DNA of 54,817 nucleotides from Pseudomonas sp. NFR16 (GCF_900108875.1 NZ_FNYJ01000002.1:104341-159157), one strand, 5' to 3'; numbered from the stretch's first letter, positions 18,589 to 27,922 are shown. Numbers and translations: made by a program. The notes: generated by a model from the sequence alone, not told the origin.

Positions 18589-18621
18589 AAAAAAAATCCC
18601 CGAACCAGTCGGGGATTTTTT
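18589..18621 (-). terminator. terminator of deaD
   Basis: The stem AAAAAATCCCCG/CGGGGATTTTTT with a 7-nt loop lies 23 nt beyond the deaD stop. Eight consecutive As on + provide the U-tract for - strand transcripts. Confidence 0.92.
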
Positions 18622-18643
18622 CAGACGATCAACTCAAGGCTGA

Positions 18644-20320
18644 TCAGTCTTCGCGATAACGACGCAGTTTCAGCTGCTTGCCGGCAACGCGGGTGTCTTT
18701 CAGCTTGGCCAGCAGACGCTCGAGGCCATCTTCCGGCAGCTCGACGAGGCTGAAGCTGTCACGCACCTGGATGCGACCGATTGCTTCGCGAGCCAGACCG
18801 CCTTCGTTGAGGATGGCGCCCAGAAGGTTCTTGGCAGCGATGCCATCACGCGCGCCCAGCGCGGTACGGCAACGAGCACGACCTTCCGCCAGTGGCATCG
18901 GTGCACGACGTTCACGGTCGCCACGATCAGGACGGTCGCCCGATGGACGATCGGCGCGGTCGCCACGCGGCGCGCTGTTCGGCACCAGTGGGCGCTCTTT
19001 CTCGATCGCAGCCAAAGTCAGCGCCTGACCGTTGGTGGCCTTGCGCAGCAGTGCGGCAGCCAGTGCACGCGGGGTGCAACCGATGTCGGCCGTCAGACGA
19101 TCGAGCAGATCGCCATGGCTTGCTTCGGCGTCGGCAACCAGCGGCGCGAGGCTGTTGGTCAGTTTCTTGATGCGGGCATCGAGAACGGCTTGCGAATCCG
19201 GCAGACGAACCTCGGCCACTTTCTGACCGGTGACACGCTCGATCACCTGCAGCATGCGGCGCTCACGCGGAGTGACCAGCAGCAGCGCGCGGCCTTCGCG
19301 ACCGGCACGGCCAGTACGGCCGATACGGTGAACGTAGGACTCAGGGTCGTAAGGCATGTCCACGTTGAATACGTGAGTGATGCGAGGAACGTCCAGACCA
19401 CGAGCTGCCACATCGGTCGCGACAACGATGTCCAGACGACCATCCTTGAGCGAGTCGATGACGCGCTCACGCTGGTTCTGGGCGATGTCGCCGTTCAGTG
19501 CGGCAGCCTTGTAGCCTTTGGCTTCCAGCGCGCTCGCCAGATCCAGGGTGGCCTGTTTGGTACGCACGAACATGATCAGGGCGTCGAAGTCTTCGACTTC
19601 CAGCAGGCTCAGAACGGCAGAGGTCTTCTGGTCAGCGTGAACCAGCAGGTGAGCCTGCTCGATCGCGGTAACGGTCTGGGTCTTGCTCTGGATCTTGACG
19701 TGCTTCGGGTCTTTCAGGTGACGCTCGGCGATCGCGCGGATCGACTGCGGCAGGGTCGCCGAGAACAGAACGGTCTGACGGGTTTCCGGCATCGCCTTGA
19801 AGATGACTTCCAGGTCGTCCATGAAGCCCAGCTTGAGCATTTCGTCGGCTTCGTCCAGAACCAGGTGGTTCACGGTCGCCAGGACTTTTTCGTCACGACG
19901 CAGGTGGTCGCACAGACGGCCCGGAGTGGCGACGACGATCTGCGCACCATTACGGATGGCTTTCAGCTGTGGGCCCATCGGCGCGCCGCCGTAGACAGCC
20001 ACAACAGTCACGCCCGGCATTTGCTTGGCGTAGGTTTCGAAAGCGGTGGCCACTTGCAGGGCCAGTTCGCGGGTCGGCGCGAGGATCAGCGCTTGCGGCT
20101 CGCGTTTTGCCGGATCGATGCGGTTCAGGATAGGCAGTGCGAAGGCGGCGGTTTTACCGGTACCTGTCTGCGCCTGACCGATCATGTCGTGACCGGCAAG
20201 AATGATCGGGATCGATTGCTGCTGAATGGCCGACGGCTCTTCGTAGCCGGTAGCGATAACGGCTGCAACAATATTCGGATGAAGGTCGAGAGCGGCGAAG
20301 CCGCCGGTTTCCTGGGTCAT
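18644..20320 (-). CDS. deaD: DEAD-box RNA helicase DeaD/CsdA
   Basis: 558 aa. Motif order: Q motif (YEEPSAIQQQSIP), Walker A AQTGTGKT, PTRELALQ, VLDEADEML, SATLP, VATDVAARGLDVP and HRIGRTGRAGR. The C-terminal part has an Arg/Asp-rich linker (GDRADRPSGDRPDRGDRE) and an RNA-binding DbpA-type fold (RDSFSLVELPEDGLERLL). It unwinds rRNA and structured mRNA in ribosome assembly and cold adaptation. The E. coli protein is longer (629 aa). A ~205-nt untranslated leader precedes it, consistent with post-transcriptional cold control. Confidence 0.93.
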   Translation of the reverse strand: MTQETGGFAALDLHPNIVAAVIATGYEEPSAIQQQSIPIILAGHDMIGQAQTGTGKTAAFALPILNRIDPAKREPQALILAPTRELALQVATAFETYAKQMPGVTVVAVYGGAPMGPQLKAIRNGAQIVVATPGRLCDHLRRDEKVLATVNHLVLDEADEMLKLGFMDDLEVIFKAMPETRQTVLFSATLPQSIRAIAERHLKDPKHVKIQSKTQTVTAIEQAHLLVHADQKTSAVLSLLEVEDFDALIMFVRTKQATLDLASALEAKGYKAAALNGDIAQNQRERVIDSLKDGRLDIVVATDVAARGLDVPRITHVFNVDMPYDPESYVHRIGRTGRAGREGRALLLVTPRERRMLQVIERVTGQKVAEVRLPDSQAVLDARIKKLTNSLAPLVADAEASHGDLLDRLTADIGCTPRALAAALLRKATNGQALTLAAIEKERPLVPNSAPRGDRADRPSGDRPDRGDRERRAPMPLAEGRARCRTALGARDGIAAKNLLGAILNEGGLAREAIGRIQVRDSFSLVELPEDGLERLLAKLKDTRVAGKQLKLRRYRED

Positions 20321-20560
20321 GGGTCTGCCTCTGAGTGCATCCGCAAAGACCCATGCTTCAAAGCTGCGCGTGCCGTGTAAGACCCTAGAGTCACCCTGGC
20401 TGCTTTGTCGGCGGGGATTTGCGAAAACGTATTGATGAATGGATCGTCAAGGATAGTTCGTAACCGAACCGGCTTGTGAAGATGGCTTCGCAAACCCATA
20501 CCGTGACGAGGGCCCTATGAAAGGCCGGCGCGCACTATACCGGAATTGCTGAAAAAAGTG
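20321..20560 (-). promoter_or_regulatory. deaD promoter and long 5' leader
   Basis: On the - strand TATAGT (20539-20534) is followed by GCGCGCCGG, but no good -35 box lies 17 nt upstream, so the site may be an extended or activated promoter. Transcription from here gives a leader of roughly 205 nt. The rest of the 416-nt gap to the crotonase gene (to 20736) shows no other gene. Confidence 0.5.
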
Positions 20561-20736
20561 AGGATTTTTTTCCGTAAAAGAACACCTTGCGGCCAACTGT
20601 CACAGGCTTTGCGCAAACCTGAGTCAGTGTCTACTTTTCAAGAGCCCGGTATTACTGGCGGCGGAGGCTTAAACGATTCACCTCATCAGTCAGGCAGCCA
20701 CCCTCCCTTCCTACTCAGCATGCAGGAAATTCGGAC

Positions 20737-21528
20737 ATGACCTCTTCGACCAAAGGCCACGTCAGCCGGGAACAGCGAGGGGCCATCATGCTCATCGGAC
20801 TGGACCGCGTCGCCAAACGCAATGCGTTCAACATGGAAATGCTCAATCAGTTGAGTCTGGCTTACGGTGAATTCGAGCGTAACGATCAGGCGCGGGTCGC
20901 CGTGGTCTTCGCCCATGGCGATCATTTCACCGCAGGCCTCGATCTGGCCGACGCAGGGCCCACGCTCAAAGACGGCTGGAAACTGCCGCCAGGCGGCTAC
21001 GACCCATGGGGTCTGTTCGTCGGGCCAAGAGTCAGTAAGCCGGTGATCGTCGCGGCGCAGGGTTACTGCCTGACGCTGGGTATCGAGTTGATGCTCGCCT
21101 CCGATATCAATCTATGTGCGAGCAACGCCCGCTTCGCGCATCTGGAGGTGCAGCGCGGCATCTTCGCGTTTGGCGGCGCGACGCTGCGCCTGCATCAGAT
21201 CGCCGGGTGGGGCAACGCCATGCGCTGGCTGCTGACCGGTGACGAGTTTGACGCCCATGAGGCCTGTCGCATGGGGCTGGTGCAGGAAGTCATGGCGCCG
21301 GAAGACCTCCTGCCTGCCGCCCTGCGCCTTGCGCAGCATGTCGCTGACCGCGCGCCGCTAGGCATCCGCGCCACGCTGGAGTCTGCGCGCCAGGCGGTGC
21401 TGGAGGGTGAAAGCGCCGCCGCCCACGCGTTGCCGCAGCTGGTGCGGCGAGTGATTGAAAGCGACGACGCCAGCGAGGGCCTGAGCGCGCTGCAGGAGCG
21501 GCGCGCGGCGGACTTCAAAGGGCGCTGA
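20737..21528 (+). CDS. enoyl-CoA hydratase/isomerase (crotonase) family protein
   Basis: 263 aa in one crotonase fold. The oxyanion-hole segments are FAHGDHFTAGLDL near 60-75 and an altered second site, QRGIFAFGGATLRL near 130-145, where classical hydratases have a Glu pair; here Gly and Phe occupy much of that loop. Substrate is therefore uncertain, and it may be an isomerase or hydrolase rather than a hydratase. The RBS AGGA lies 11 nt before the ATG. It converges with the next gene without a gap. I recall a crotonase next to deaD in P. aeruginosa. Confidence 0.85.
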   Translation: MTSSTKGHVSREQRGAIMLIGLDRVAKRNAFNMEMLNQLSLAYGEFERNDQARVAVVFAHGDHFTAGLDLADAGPTLKDGWKLPPGGYDPWGLFVGPRVSKPVIVAAQGYCLTLGIELMLASDINLCASNARFAHLEVQRGIFAFGGATLRLHQIAGWGNAMRWLLTGDEFDAHEACRMGLVQEVMAPEDLLPAALRLAQHVADRAPLGIRATLESARQAVLEGESAAAHALPQLVRRVIESDDASEGLSALQERRAADFKGR

Positions 21529-22284
21529 TCAGGTGGCCGGGCGCAGGGTCTTGATCAGCGGCAGCAGCGAGTAGCCCAACTGCGGGGCCAGCGCTTCAGC
21601 ACGCTGGATCAGGGCATCCCTGTCCAGCGTCTGGTCCAGATCGGCAGGCACGATGAGGATCACGTTGCCCTCCTTCACCGGCAGCTCCCAGTAATGGCGG
21701 TGATAAAGACCGCGCAACAGCGCCGCGCCCAAGGGTTTGCCGTCGTCCGAGGCCCACTGATTGATGACCAGCCAGCCTCCCGGGTTCAGCCGTTGCTGGC
21801 ACTTTTCCAGGAAGCCCCAGGCCAGATGGCCCACTGCAGGCCCGGTGTCGGTGTACAGGTCAACGAAGATCAGGTCGGCGTTTTCCGCTGTCGGCAGCAA
21901 TTCCAGCGCGTCGCCAATGCGGATGTACAGACGCGGATCGTCGGCCAGGCCCATGAACTCCATCGCCAGACGTGGCACGTCGGCACGCAGCTCGATGGCC
22001 TCGACGTCGTCCAGAGGCAGGAATTTCAGGCAGGCCTGGGTCAGCGTTCCGGCGCCGAGCCCCATGAACAGCGCACTTTCCGGCGCCTCATGGCACAGCG
22101 CTCCGATCAGCATGGCACGGGTGTAGTCGTACTCCAGCCAGGCAGGATCGGCCGTGAACGTGCAGCTCTGCTCGATGGCATCGCCGAATTCCAGGAAGCG
22201 GTAATCCGCCACTTCCAACACGCGAATCATGCCGAAGTCATCGTGAACCTCAGCCAGCACGCGCTCAACACGCTCCTCGGTCAT
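21529..22284 (-). CDS. spermidine-synthase-like methyltransferase-fold protein
   Basis: 251 aa from the ATG at 22284. The Rossmann core shows GLGAGTLTQACLKFLP near 80-95, VEAIELRADVPRLA near 100, RIGDALELLP and ADLIFVDLYTDTG near 140-150, all in the order of spermidine synthase/SAM-dependent folds. The gatekeeping loop of true aminopropyltransferases is not obvious, so polyamine synthesis is not claimed. The stop abuts that of the crotonase gene, and the start lies 126 nt from the divergent DAHP synthase gene. Confidence 0.75.
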   Translation of the reverse strand: MTEERVERVLAEVHDDFGMIRVLEVADYRFLEFGDAIEQSCTFTADPAWLEYDYTRAMLIGALCHEAPESALFMGLGAGTLTQACLKFLPLDDVEAIELRADVPRLAMEFMGLADDPRLYIRIGDALELLPTAENADLIFVDLYTDTGPAVGHLAWGFLEKCQQRLNPGGWLVINQWASDDGKPLGAALLRGLYHRHYWELPVKEGNVILIVPADLDQTLDRDALIQRAEALAPQLGYSLLPLIKTLRPAT

Positions 22285-22409
22285 TGCAGCTCTCTTGATC
22301 AATCAGGTTTGGCGCGCGGATTGTCAGGCATGCAGCCCCGGCAGGTCACGCAAATTATCCGGGTGAACTGCTACCATGACGGTCCGATCGCACTGACCTC
22401 GAGTTCACC

Positions 22410-23756
22410 ATGAGCCAACCCTGGAGTCCCGACAGCTGGCGGGCCCTGCCTATCCAGCAGCAACCTCAATACCCTGACGCCGAGCATGTGCGGCGTGTCG
22501 AGCAGACGCTGGGCGGTTTTCCGCCGCTGGTGTTCGCCGGGGAAGCACGCGAGCTGCGCCGACAATTCGCCGAAGTGACCGAGGGTCGGGCGTTCTTGCT
22601 GCAAGGGGGCGACTGCGCCGAGAGCTTCTTCGAGTTCTCCGCCGCGAAGATCCGCGACACCTTCAAAGTACTGTTGCAGATGGCGATCGTCATGACGTTC
22701 GCAGCGGGCTGCCCGGTGGTCAAGGTCGGACGCATGGCCGGCCAGTTCGCCAAACCCCGCTCCTCGAACGACGAAACCGTGGATGGCGTGACGCTGCCGG
22801 CTTATCGCGGCGACATCGTCAACGGCATCGGCTTCGACGAGAAGAGCCGTGTTCCGGATCCGGATCGCCTGCTGCAGGCTTACCACCAGTCGACCGCGAC
22901 GCTGAACCTGCTGCGCGCGTTCGCCCAGGGCGGTTTCGCCGACCTGCATCAGGTGCATCAGTGGAACCTTGATTTCATCGCCAATTCGGCGCTGTCGGAC
23001 AAGTACAGCCAGCTCGCCGATCGCATCGACGAGACGCTGGCGTTCATGCGCGCCTGCGGAATGGACACCTCACCGCAATTGCGCGAGACCAGTTTCTTCA
23101 CCGCCCACGAAGCGCTGCTGCTCAACTACGAAGAAGCCTTCGTGCGCCGCGACAGCCTGACCAACGACTTCTATGACTGCTCGGCACACATGCTGTGGAT
23201 CGGCGACCGCACCCGCCAGCTCGACGGCGCGCATGTCGAACTCCTGCGCGGCGTGAAAAACCCGATCGGGGTGAAAGTCGGCCCGAGCATGAACACCGAT
23301 GACCTGATTCGTCTGATCGACATCCTCAACCCCGACAACGATCCTGGCCGCCTGAACCTCATCGCGCGGATGGGCGCCAACAAGGTGGGCGATCACCTTC
23401 CGGGCCTGATTCGTGCGGTGGAGCGCGAGGGCAAGAAGGTGCTGTGGAGTTCCGATCCGATGCATGGCAATACGATCAAAGCCAGCAGCGGCTACAAGAC
23501 CCGCGACTTCGCGCAGATTCTGGGTGAGGTGAAACAGTTCTTCCAGGTGCATCAGGCCGAAGGCACCTACGCAGGCGGCATCCACATCGAGATGACCGGG
23601 CAGAACGTGACCGAATGCATCGGCGGCGCACGACCGATTACCGAGGATGGGCTGTCAGATCGGTATCACACCCATTGCGATCCCCGAATGAACGCAGATC
23701 AGTCGCTGGAACTGGCGTTCTTGATTGCCGAGACGTTGAAGCAAGTGCGTCGGTAA
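22410..23756 (+). CDS. class II 3-deoxy-7-phosphoheptulonate (DAHP) synthase
   Basis: 448 aa, the plant-like class II type. Motifs are the N-terminal [19 protein letters not shown] near 65-76, [14 protein letters not shown] near 105, [22 protein letters not shown] near 250 and [10 protein letters not shown] near 345. It condenses phosphoenolpyruvate with erythrose 4-phosphate to start the shikimate pathway. Pseudomonads also carry class I enzymes. PhzC-type phenazine paralogues belong to this family, but no phenazine genes are nearby, so a housekeeping role is favoured. Confidence 0.93.
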   Translation: MSQPWSPDSWRALPIQQQPQYPDAEHVRRVEQTLGGFPPLVFAGEARELRRQFAEVTEGRAFLLQGGDCAESFFEFSAAKIRDTFKVLLQMAIVMTFAAGCPVVKVGRMAGQFAKPRSSNDETVDGVTLPAYRGDIVNGIGFDEKSRVPDPDRLLQAYHQSTATLNLLRAFAQGGFADLHQVHQWNLDFIANSALSDKYSQLADRIDETLAFMRACGMDTSPQLRETSFFTAHEALLLNYEEAFVRRDSLTNDFYDCSAHMLWIGDRTRQLDGAHVELLRGVKNPIGVKVGPSMNTDDLIRLIDILNPDNDPGRLNLIARMGANKVGDHLPGLIRAVEREGKKVLWSSDPMHGNTIKASSGYKTRDFAQILGEVKQFFQVHQAEGTYAGGIHIEMTGQNVTECIGGARPITEDGLSDRYHTHCDPRMNADQSLELAFLIAETLKQVRR

Positions 23757-23832
23757 GTCGCGCAAGCGGGCGCGCTGTTTCTGTGGAGCGTCGGATCAGC
23801 ACCACGGAATTCAGAGTGCCTGCGCTGGAGGG

Positions 23833-23855
23833 TTCCCGGCTAAAGCCGGTCCTAC
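23833..23855. repeat. single REP element
   Basis: TTCCCGGCTAAAGCCGGTCC followed by TAC lies in the 179-nt gap between DAHP synthase and ycaQ; a partial second copy (TTCCCGGCTGAA) lies near 23908. Confidence 0.75.
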
Positions 23856-23935
23856 GACGGCGCAAGGCGTGGGTTCCCATTACGGAATCGAGGCTGTCTG
23901 CGCTTGACCATTCCCGGCTGAACTCGAACGTTTCG

Positions 23936-25183
23936 TCACAGGTGATCAAAACCGCTGGCGACGAATGCCTCCCGCAGGCGCGCCGCACTGGTGCGTTGGC
24001 AATTGATCAACACGTCGGGCAAGCCCAGCCAGTTGGCCAGTTGTCGCAGGTTCAGCGCCAGGGCATGCATGCCCTCCTCGTCCAGCCCAGATTGTTCTTC
24101 GTGTACGGCATGCACGGCCAGCCTCCCGGCAGCCCTTTCAGCCCGCAGGTCGATGCGCGCCGCGATGCGTTCGTTGTACAGAAACGGCAACACGTAGTAG
24201 CCATACACACGCTTATGGGCGGGCGTGTAGATTTCCAGGCGGTAATGAAAATCGAACAAGCGCTCGGTCCGCGCGCGCTCCCAGATCAAGGAATCGAACG
24301 GAGAAAGCAGTGCACTGGTCGCCACTTTGCGTGGCACGCTCAGCTCGGGCAATGCGTAGGCTGTCTGTTTCCAGCCCTGCACTTGAACCACGTTGATGCG
24401 CCCCTCTTCCACCAGCGCAGCCAGCCCGGCCCTGGCGGGCGCCGGGTCCTGACGAAAGTAGTCACGAATGTCTTTTTCGGTGCCGACGCCCAGCGCTCCG
24501 ACGGCGTGCAGCAGCAGTCCGCGCTGGGCCTGGCCCTCGTCCAGTACAGGGTGATGGATGATCGCGTCGGGCAGAACCCGTTCGGGCAGATCATAAAGCC
24601 GCTCGAATCCGCGACGCCCGGCAACCGTCACCTCGCCAGCGGCAAACAGCCATTCCAGCGCCAGCTTTTCAGCGCTCCAGTCCCACCACGGTCCCGCGCG
24701 CTCCTGGCGCGTACTGAGGCTGCCCGCCCCCAGCGCGCCTTGATCACGCACTGCCTGCAACACACGTGCGATGGTCGGCCGCTGCTCGCGTCCGAAGGTG
24801 GCCAGCTGCTGATAAATACCCTCACCTTGAGCCGCACGCTGCATGCGCCAGCGCATCAGCGGGTACAGATCCACGGGCAGCAATGACGCTTCATGCCCCC
24901 AGTATTCAAACAGTTTGCGTTGCCTGCCCTGGCTCCAGGCGGCGTCATCCAGAAGCTTCTGCGGGTAGTTGCCCAGCCGCGAATACAAGGGCAGATAGTG
25001 CGAACGCACCAGTGCATTGACCGAATCGATCTGCAACACCCCGAGCCGCTCGATCAGCTGCGTGACATGGCTGGCCTTGATGGTCGCCGGCCGCTGGCGA
25101 CCATTGAATCCCTGGGCAGCCAGCGCCAGACGACGCGCCTGTTTGAGGGACAGTTTTTGCTGAATCGGCAGTTCTGCGGGCAT
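23936..25183 (-). CDS. ycaQ: YcaQ/AlkX-type DNA glycosylase (winged-helix, HTH_42)
   Basis: 415 aa, family length. The catalytic Q-Phi-D motif of the AlkX/YcaQ branch is present as Gln51-Ile-Asp53 in VLQIDSVNALVRSHYLPLY; the AlkZ branch has Q-Phi-Q instead. Tandem winged-helix domains follow, with the conserved WGHEASLLP near 95 and LLSPFDSLIWERARTERLFDF near 300. These enzymes unhook interstrand crosslinks formed by nitrogen mustards or azinomycin-like agents. It appears monocistronic, with RBS AGGAGGT upstream of the ATG at 25183. Confidence 0.9.
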   Translation of the reverse strand: MPAELPIQQKLSLKQARRLALAAQGFNGRQRPATIKASHVTQLIERLGVLQIDSVNALVRSHYLPLYSRLGNYPQKLLDDAAWSQGRQRKLFEYWGHEASLLPVDLYPLMRWRMQRAAQGEGIYQQLATFGREQRPTIARVLQAVRDQGALGAGSLSTRQERAGPWWDWSAEKLALEWLFAAGEVTVAGRRGFERLYDLPERVLPDAIIHHPVLDEGQAQRGLLLHAVGALGVGTEKDIRDYFRQDPAPARAGLAALVEEGRINVVQVQGWKQTAYALPELSVPRKVATSALLSPFDSLIWERARTERLFDFHYRLEIYTPAHKRVYGYYVLPFLYNERIAARIDLRAERAAGRLAVHAVHEEQSGLDEEGMHALALNLRQLANWLGLPDVLINCQRTSAARLREAFVASGFDHL

Positions 25184-25275
25184 TCAGGACCTCCTGATCG
25201 ATCCGCAAAACTACCTCATCAAGACCCGCGCTGCCTACCGCGCCGGCGGTCGCGAGAACTGCCAGGCCTGTCGCC

Positions 25276-25509
25276 TCAATGCTTCATCGGGTCATCCCAG
25301 AAACGACGTTCCGCTTCCTGGTACACATCGGCTCGGCTCAGACCGATGTCCTTGAGCGCATCGTCACTCAATGCAGCCAGCTGCCTGCGTTCGCGGTGGA
25401 GCCTGCGCCAGCGGGCGATCTGCGTCGTTACCGCAGTCCACCAACGCTCAGGCCCCGACTCCCGCGACAGGGTTTTCATCACCAGTACGTAACCTTTTTG
25501 ACCTTTCAT
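25276..25509 (-). CDS. small DUF1127 protein
   Basis: 77 aa from the ATG at 25509 (GGAGGG, 8 nt spacing). The C-terminal half is the DUF1127 signature, with WRRLHRERRQLAALSDDAL and DIGLSRADVYQEAERRFWDD. DUF1127 proteins in alphaproteobacteria bind RNA or tune phosphate and carbon metabolism; in Pseudomonas their role is unclear. The gene is divergent from a LysR regulator with 97 nt between the starts, so that regulator is a candidate controller. Confidence 0.88.
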   Translation of the reverse strand: MKGQKGYVLVMKTLSRESGPERWWTAVTTQIARWRRLHRERRQLAALSDDALKDIGLSRADVYQEAERRFWDDPMKH

Positions 25510-25606
25510 CGTCTTGCCCTCCAAGTGGGGATGGGCAGATTCTCTCGCCAGGCTTAAGATCAATCCAACGAATGTTTCTTATGCACTGCATCTGGGAGAT
25601 TGATGT

Positions 25607-26461
25607 ATGACCAGCTACCCAAGCATCGACAGCGAACTGCTGCGCACCTTCGTCGCGATTGCCGACGAAGGCGGGTTCACCAAGGCTGGCGAGGTGGTCA
25701 ACCGTACGCAGTCGGCGGTCAGCATGCAGATGAAAAGGCTTGAGGATGACGTCGTCCGCCGGCCGCTGTTCCTCAAGGATGGCCGCACGCTCAACCTCAC
25801 GGCCGAAGGCCAGGTGCTGCTGGGTTATGCCCGGCGCATCCTGAAGCTGCACAGCGAAGTGTTCAACACGCTGCGTGAGCCGCACATGGTCGGCACCGTG
25901 AAAATCGGTACGCCGGATGACTACGTGATGCGCTTCCTGCCGGGCATCCTGCAGCGCTTCGCTCAGGCGTATCCCCTGGTGCAGGTCGAAGTGCACTGTG
26001 AATCATCGGCGCAACTGCTGCAGCGTCAGGACCTGGACTTGAGCATCGTGACCCGCGAGCCCGGCAAGGAGATCGGCCAGATTCTGCGTCAGGAACGCTT
26101 CGTCTGGGCAGAGGCCGCAGGGTTCTGCCCGCACGAACAGACGCCGCTTCCACTGGCGATGTTCAACAACGACTGTTTCTGCCGCCTGTGGGCGGTCAAT
26201 GCACTGGACGCCGGCGGCCGCGAGTATCGCGTGGCCTATACCAGCGCCAGCCTGTCGGCGATCATGGCCGTGGTGAGTGCCGGGCTTGCCGTGACCGCAC
26301 AATTGCAGAGCCTGATCACCCCCGATCTGCGCGTGCTTGGCGAAGCGGAGGGCTTGCCGCAGTTGCCGTCGGCGAGCATCGTCCTGCTGCGAAATCCGAA
26401 CAATCCCTCACCGATCACCGAGTGCCTGGCCGATCACATCGCCGAGGGCTTCAAGCTGTAG
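25607..26461 (+). CDS. LysR-family transcriptional regulator
   Basis: 284 aa. The N-terminal winged HTH includes LLRTFVAIADEGGFTKAGE and RTQSAVSMQMKRLED, and a PBP2-type effector domain from about 90 includes GTVKIGTPDDYVMRFLPGIL. RBS GGAG lies 8 nt before the ATG. It is divergent from the DUF1127 gene and its 3' end is 7 nt from that of the convergent TauE/SafE gene. Either neighbour could be its target; the effector is unknown. Confidence 0.92.
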   Translation: MTSYPSIDSELLRTFVAIADEGGFTKAGEVVNRTQSAVSMQMKRLEDDVVRRPLFLKDGRTLNLTAEGQVLLGYARRILKLHSEVFNTLREPHMVGTVKIGTPDDYVMRFLPGILQRFAQAYPLVQVEVHCESSAQLLQRQDLDLSIVTREPGKEIGQILRQERFVWAEAAGFCPHEQTPLPLAMFNNDCFCRLWAVNALDAGGREYRVAYTSASLSAIMAVVSAGLAVTAQLQSLITPDLRVLGEAEGLPQLPSASIVLLRNPNNPSPITECLADHIAEGFKL

Positions 26462-26468
26462 CGATCGG

Positions 26469-27218
26469 TCAGACCCGGAAACAGAGCATGATCGCGCAGA
26501 TCACCAGGAACACGCAGAACAGCGATCTGAGCAAACGCTCCGGCAGACTGTGGGCGAGCGCAACGCCCCAACTGATGCTGGCAAGGCCGCCGATGGCCAG
26601 CGGGATTCCCATTCGCCAGTCGACGTGGCCATGCAGCGCGTAAGTGGTCATCGTGATAATGGTCGCCGGGGCTGCGAGGGCCAGCGCCAGCCCTTGGGCG
26701 GCCACCTGACTGGCGCCGAAGATGCCGGTCAGGATCGGCGTTGCGATCACCCCGCCGCCGACGCCGAACATTCCTGCGGTCACGCCGGAGCCCAGGCCCA
26801 GCACCCATAGCCACCGGCCATGTCGAAGCTGGGGCCCAGATTGGCCTTTGCGCCAGTACATCTGAATCACGTTGAACAGCGTCAGGACGACGAGAAACCC
26901 GACGAAGCCGATGCGCATGCTCTGGGGGTCGATCCGCACGGCCCACAAAGACGTCAGCCAGGACATGATGAAGCTCGGCACGATCAGCAACATGGCATTG
27001 CGCACCGATATCCTGTTGCGCTGGTTGTAACGCCACAACGCCAGCAACACATTGGGCAGCACCATCAGCAGCGCGGTCCCTTGTGCCAGTTGCTGATCGA
27101 GACCGAACAGCACGCCCAGCGCCGGAATGGCCACCAGCCCACCGCCGATTCCGAACAGCCCGCCCAGGGTGCCCATCACAGCGCCCAGCAGCAGGTACAT
27201 CACTACATCGACAATCAC
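26469..27218 (-). CDS. TauE/SafE (TSUP) family membrane permease
   Basis: 249 aa with about eight membrane segments and the two-repeat TSUP pattern: GTLGGLFGIGGGLVAIPALG near 18 in the first repeat and GVTAGMFGVGGGVIATPIL near 140 in the second. Family members export sulfite, sulfoacetate or related organic anions. In a genome with an active sulfonate-scavenging block 20 kb away it could release excess sulfite, but nothing links them directly. It is convergent with the LysR gene. Confidence 0.9.
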   Translation of the reverse strand: MIVDVVMYLLLGAVMGTLGGLFGIGGGLVAIPALGVLFGLDQQLAQGTALLMVLPNVLLALWRYNQRNRISVRNAMLLIVPSFIMSWLTSLWAVRIDPQSMRIGFVGFLVVLTLFNVIQMYWRKGQSGPQLRHGRWLWVLGLGSGVTAGMFGVGGGVIATPILTGIFGASQVAAQGLALALAAPATIITMTTYALHGHVDWRMGIPLAIGGLASISWGVALAHSLPERLLRSLFCVFLVICAIMLCFRV

Positions 27219-27391
27219 GCCCGATCCTCTGTTTTCAGTTGCGGTATGGGAACGCGCGCATCCTACTGACTCGCGGCGATCAGGGAAATCCGCAGGCGGC
27301 GATAAAGGTCACGATCGGCGTCAGTCCGCTTCGATAGAGAAACACCTTGTCGGCGATTACTGAAATTATCTGGTGCATTAAAGATCATGAC

Positions 27392-27402
27392 ACTAAATTA
27401 GT
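27392..27402 (+). promoter_or_regulatory. possible OhrR autoregulatory palindrome
   Basis: ACTAAATTAGT, a palindrome around a central A, lies 28 nt before the ohrR start and overlaps a possible -10 TAAATT (27394-27399). It shares the CACTAA half-site with the stronger palindrome at 28266-28284 in the ohr promoter. Confidence 0.45.
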
Positions 27403-27430
27403 AGTCAATTGGTTCAATCGAGGAACACCC

Positions 27431-27904
27431 ATGAACGCCGACGATAGCTCCGCGACGGCTGGAGCTGGCAGTTGCGAGGACTTGCTGCTGGATAACCAGC
27501 TGTGTTTTGCCCTGTATTCCACGTCTCTGATGATGACCAAGGTCTACAAGCCGCTGTTGCAGGAATTGAACCTGACCTATCCGCAATACCTGGCGATGCT
27601 GGTCTTGTGGGAACGAGACGGCTTGACGGTGGGAGAAGTAAGCACGCGATTGCTGACCGATCCGGGCTCACTGACGCCGCTGCTCAAACGGCTTGAAACC
27701 GAAGGCTTGATCAAGCGCACGCGCAGCAAGGAAGACGAACGTGTAGTGCTGCTGACACTGACTGATCAAGGTAAGGCGCTGCATGAAAAGGCCAAGCGGA
27801 TTCCGCAATGCATTCTCGCGGCCAGCGGAATCACGGTGGAACAACTGAAAGCGTTGCAGCAGGACCTGCTCGGCCTGCGCGGGAACCTGCACGGCAGCAT
27901 CTGA
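27431..27904 (+). CDS. ohrR: MarR-family organic-peroxide sensor OhrR
   Basis: 157 aa from the ATG at 27431 (GAGGA, 6 nt spacing). The reactive sensor cysteine is Cys25 in LLLDNQLCFALYS, and the winged HTH includes LTVGEVSTRLLTDPGSLTPLLKRLE and the wing RTRSKEDERVVLLTLT. Organic hydroperoxides oxidise the Cys and release the repressor from the ohr promoter. It precedes ohr on the same strand, separated by its own terminator and 469 nt. The palindrome 28 nt upstream suggests autorepression. Confidence 0.93.
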   Translation: MNADDSSATAGAGSCEDLLLDNQLCFALYSTSLMMTKVYKPLLQELNLTYPQYLAMLVLWERDGLTVGEVSTRLLTDPGSLTPLLKRLETEGLIKRTRSKEDERVVLLTLTDQGKALHEKAKRIPQCILAASGITVEQLKALQQDLLGLRGNLHGSI

Positions 27905-27922
27905 TTACCCCTCCTTCACTTC

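Noticed and set aside
23615..24886. 423-aa + frame spanning the end of DAHP synthase and the ycaQ region
   Set aside because: It is antisense to ycaQ, crosses a REP element and overlaps a real gene end.
27408..27415. ATTGGTTC in the ohrR promoter, identical to the importer-operon repeat unit
   Set aside because: A single 8-mer without a second arm is expected by chance in this length.
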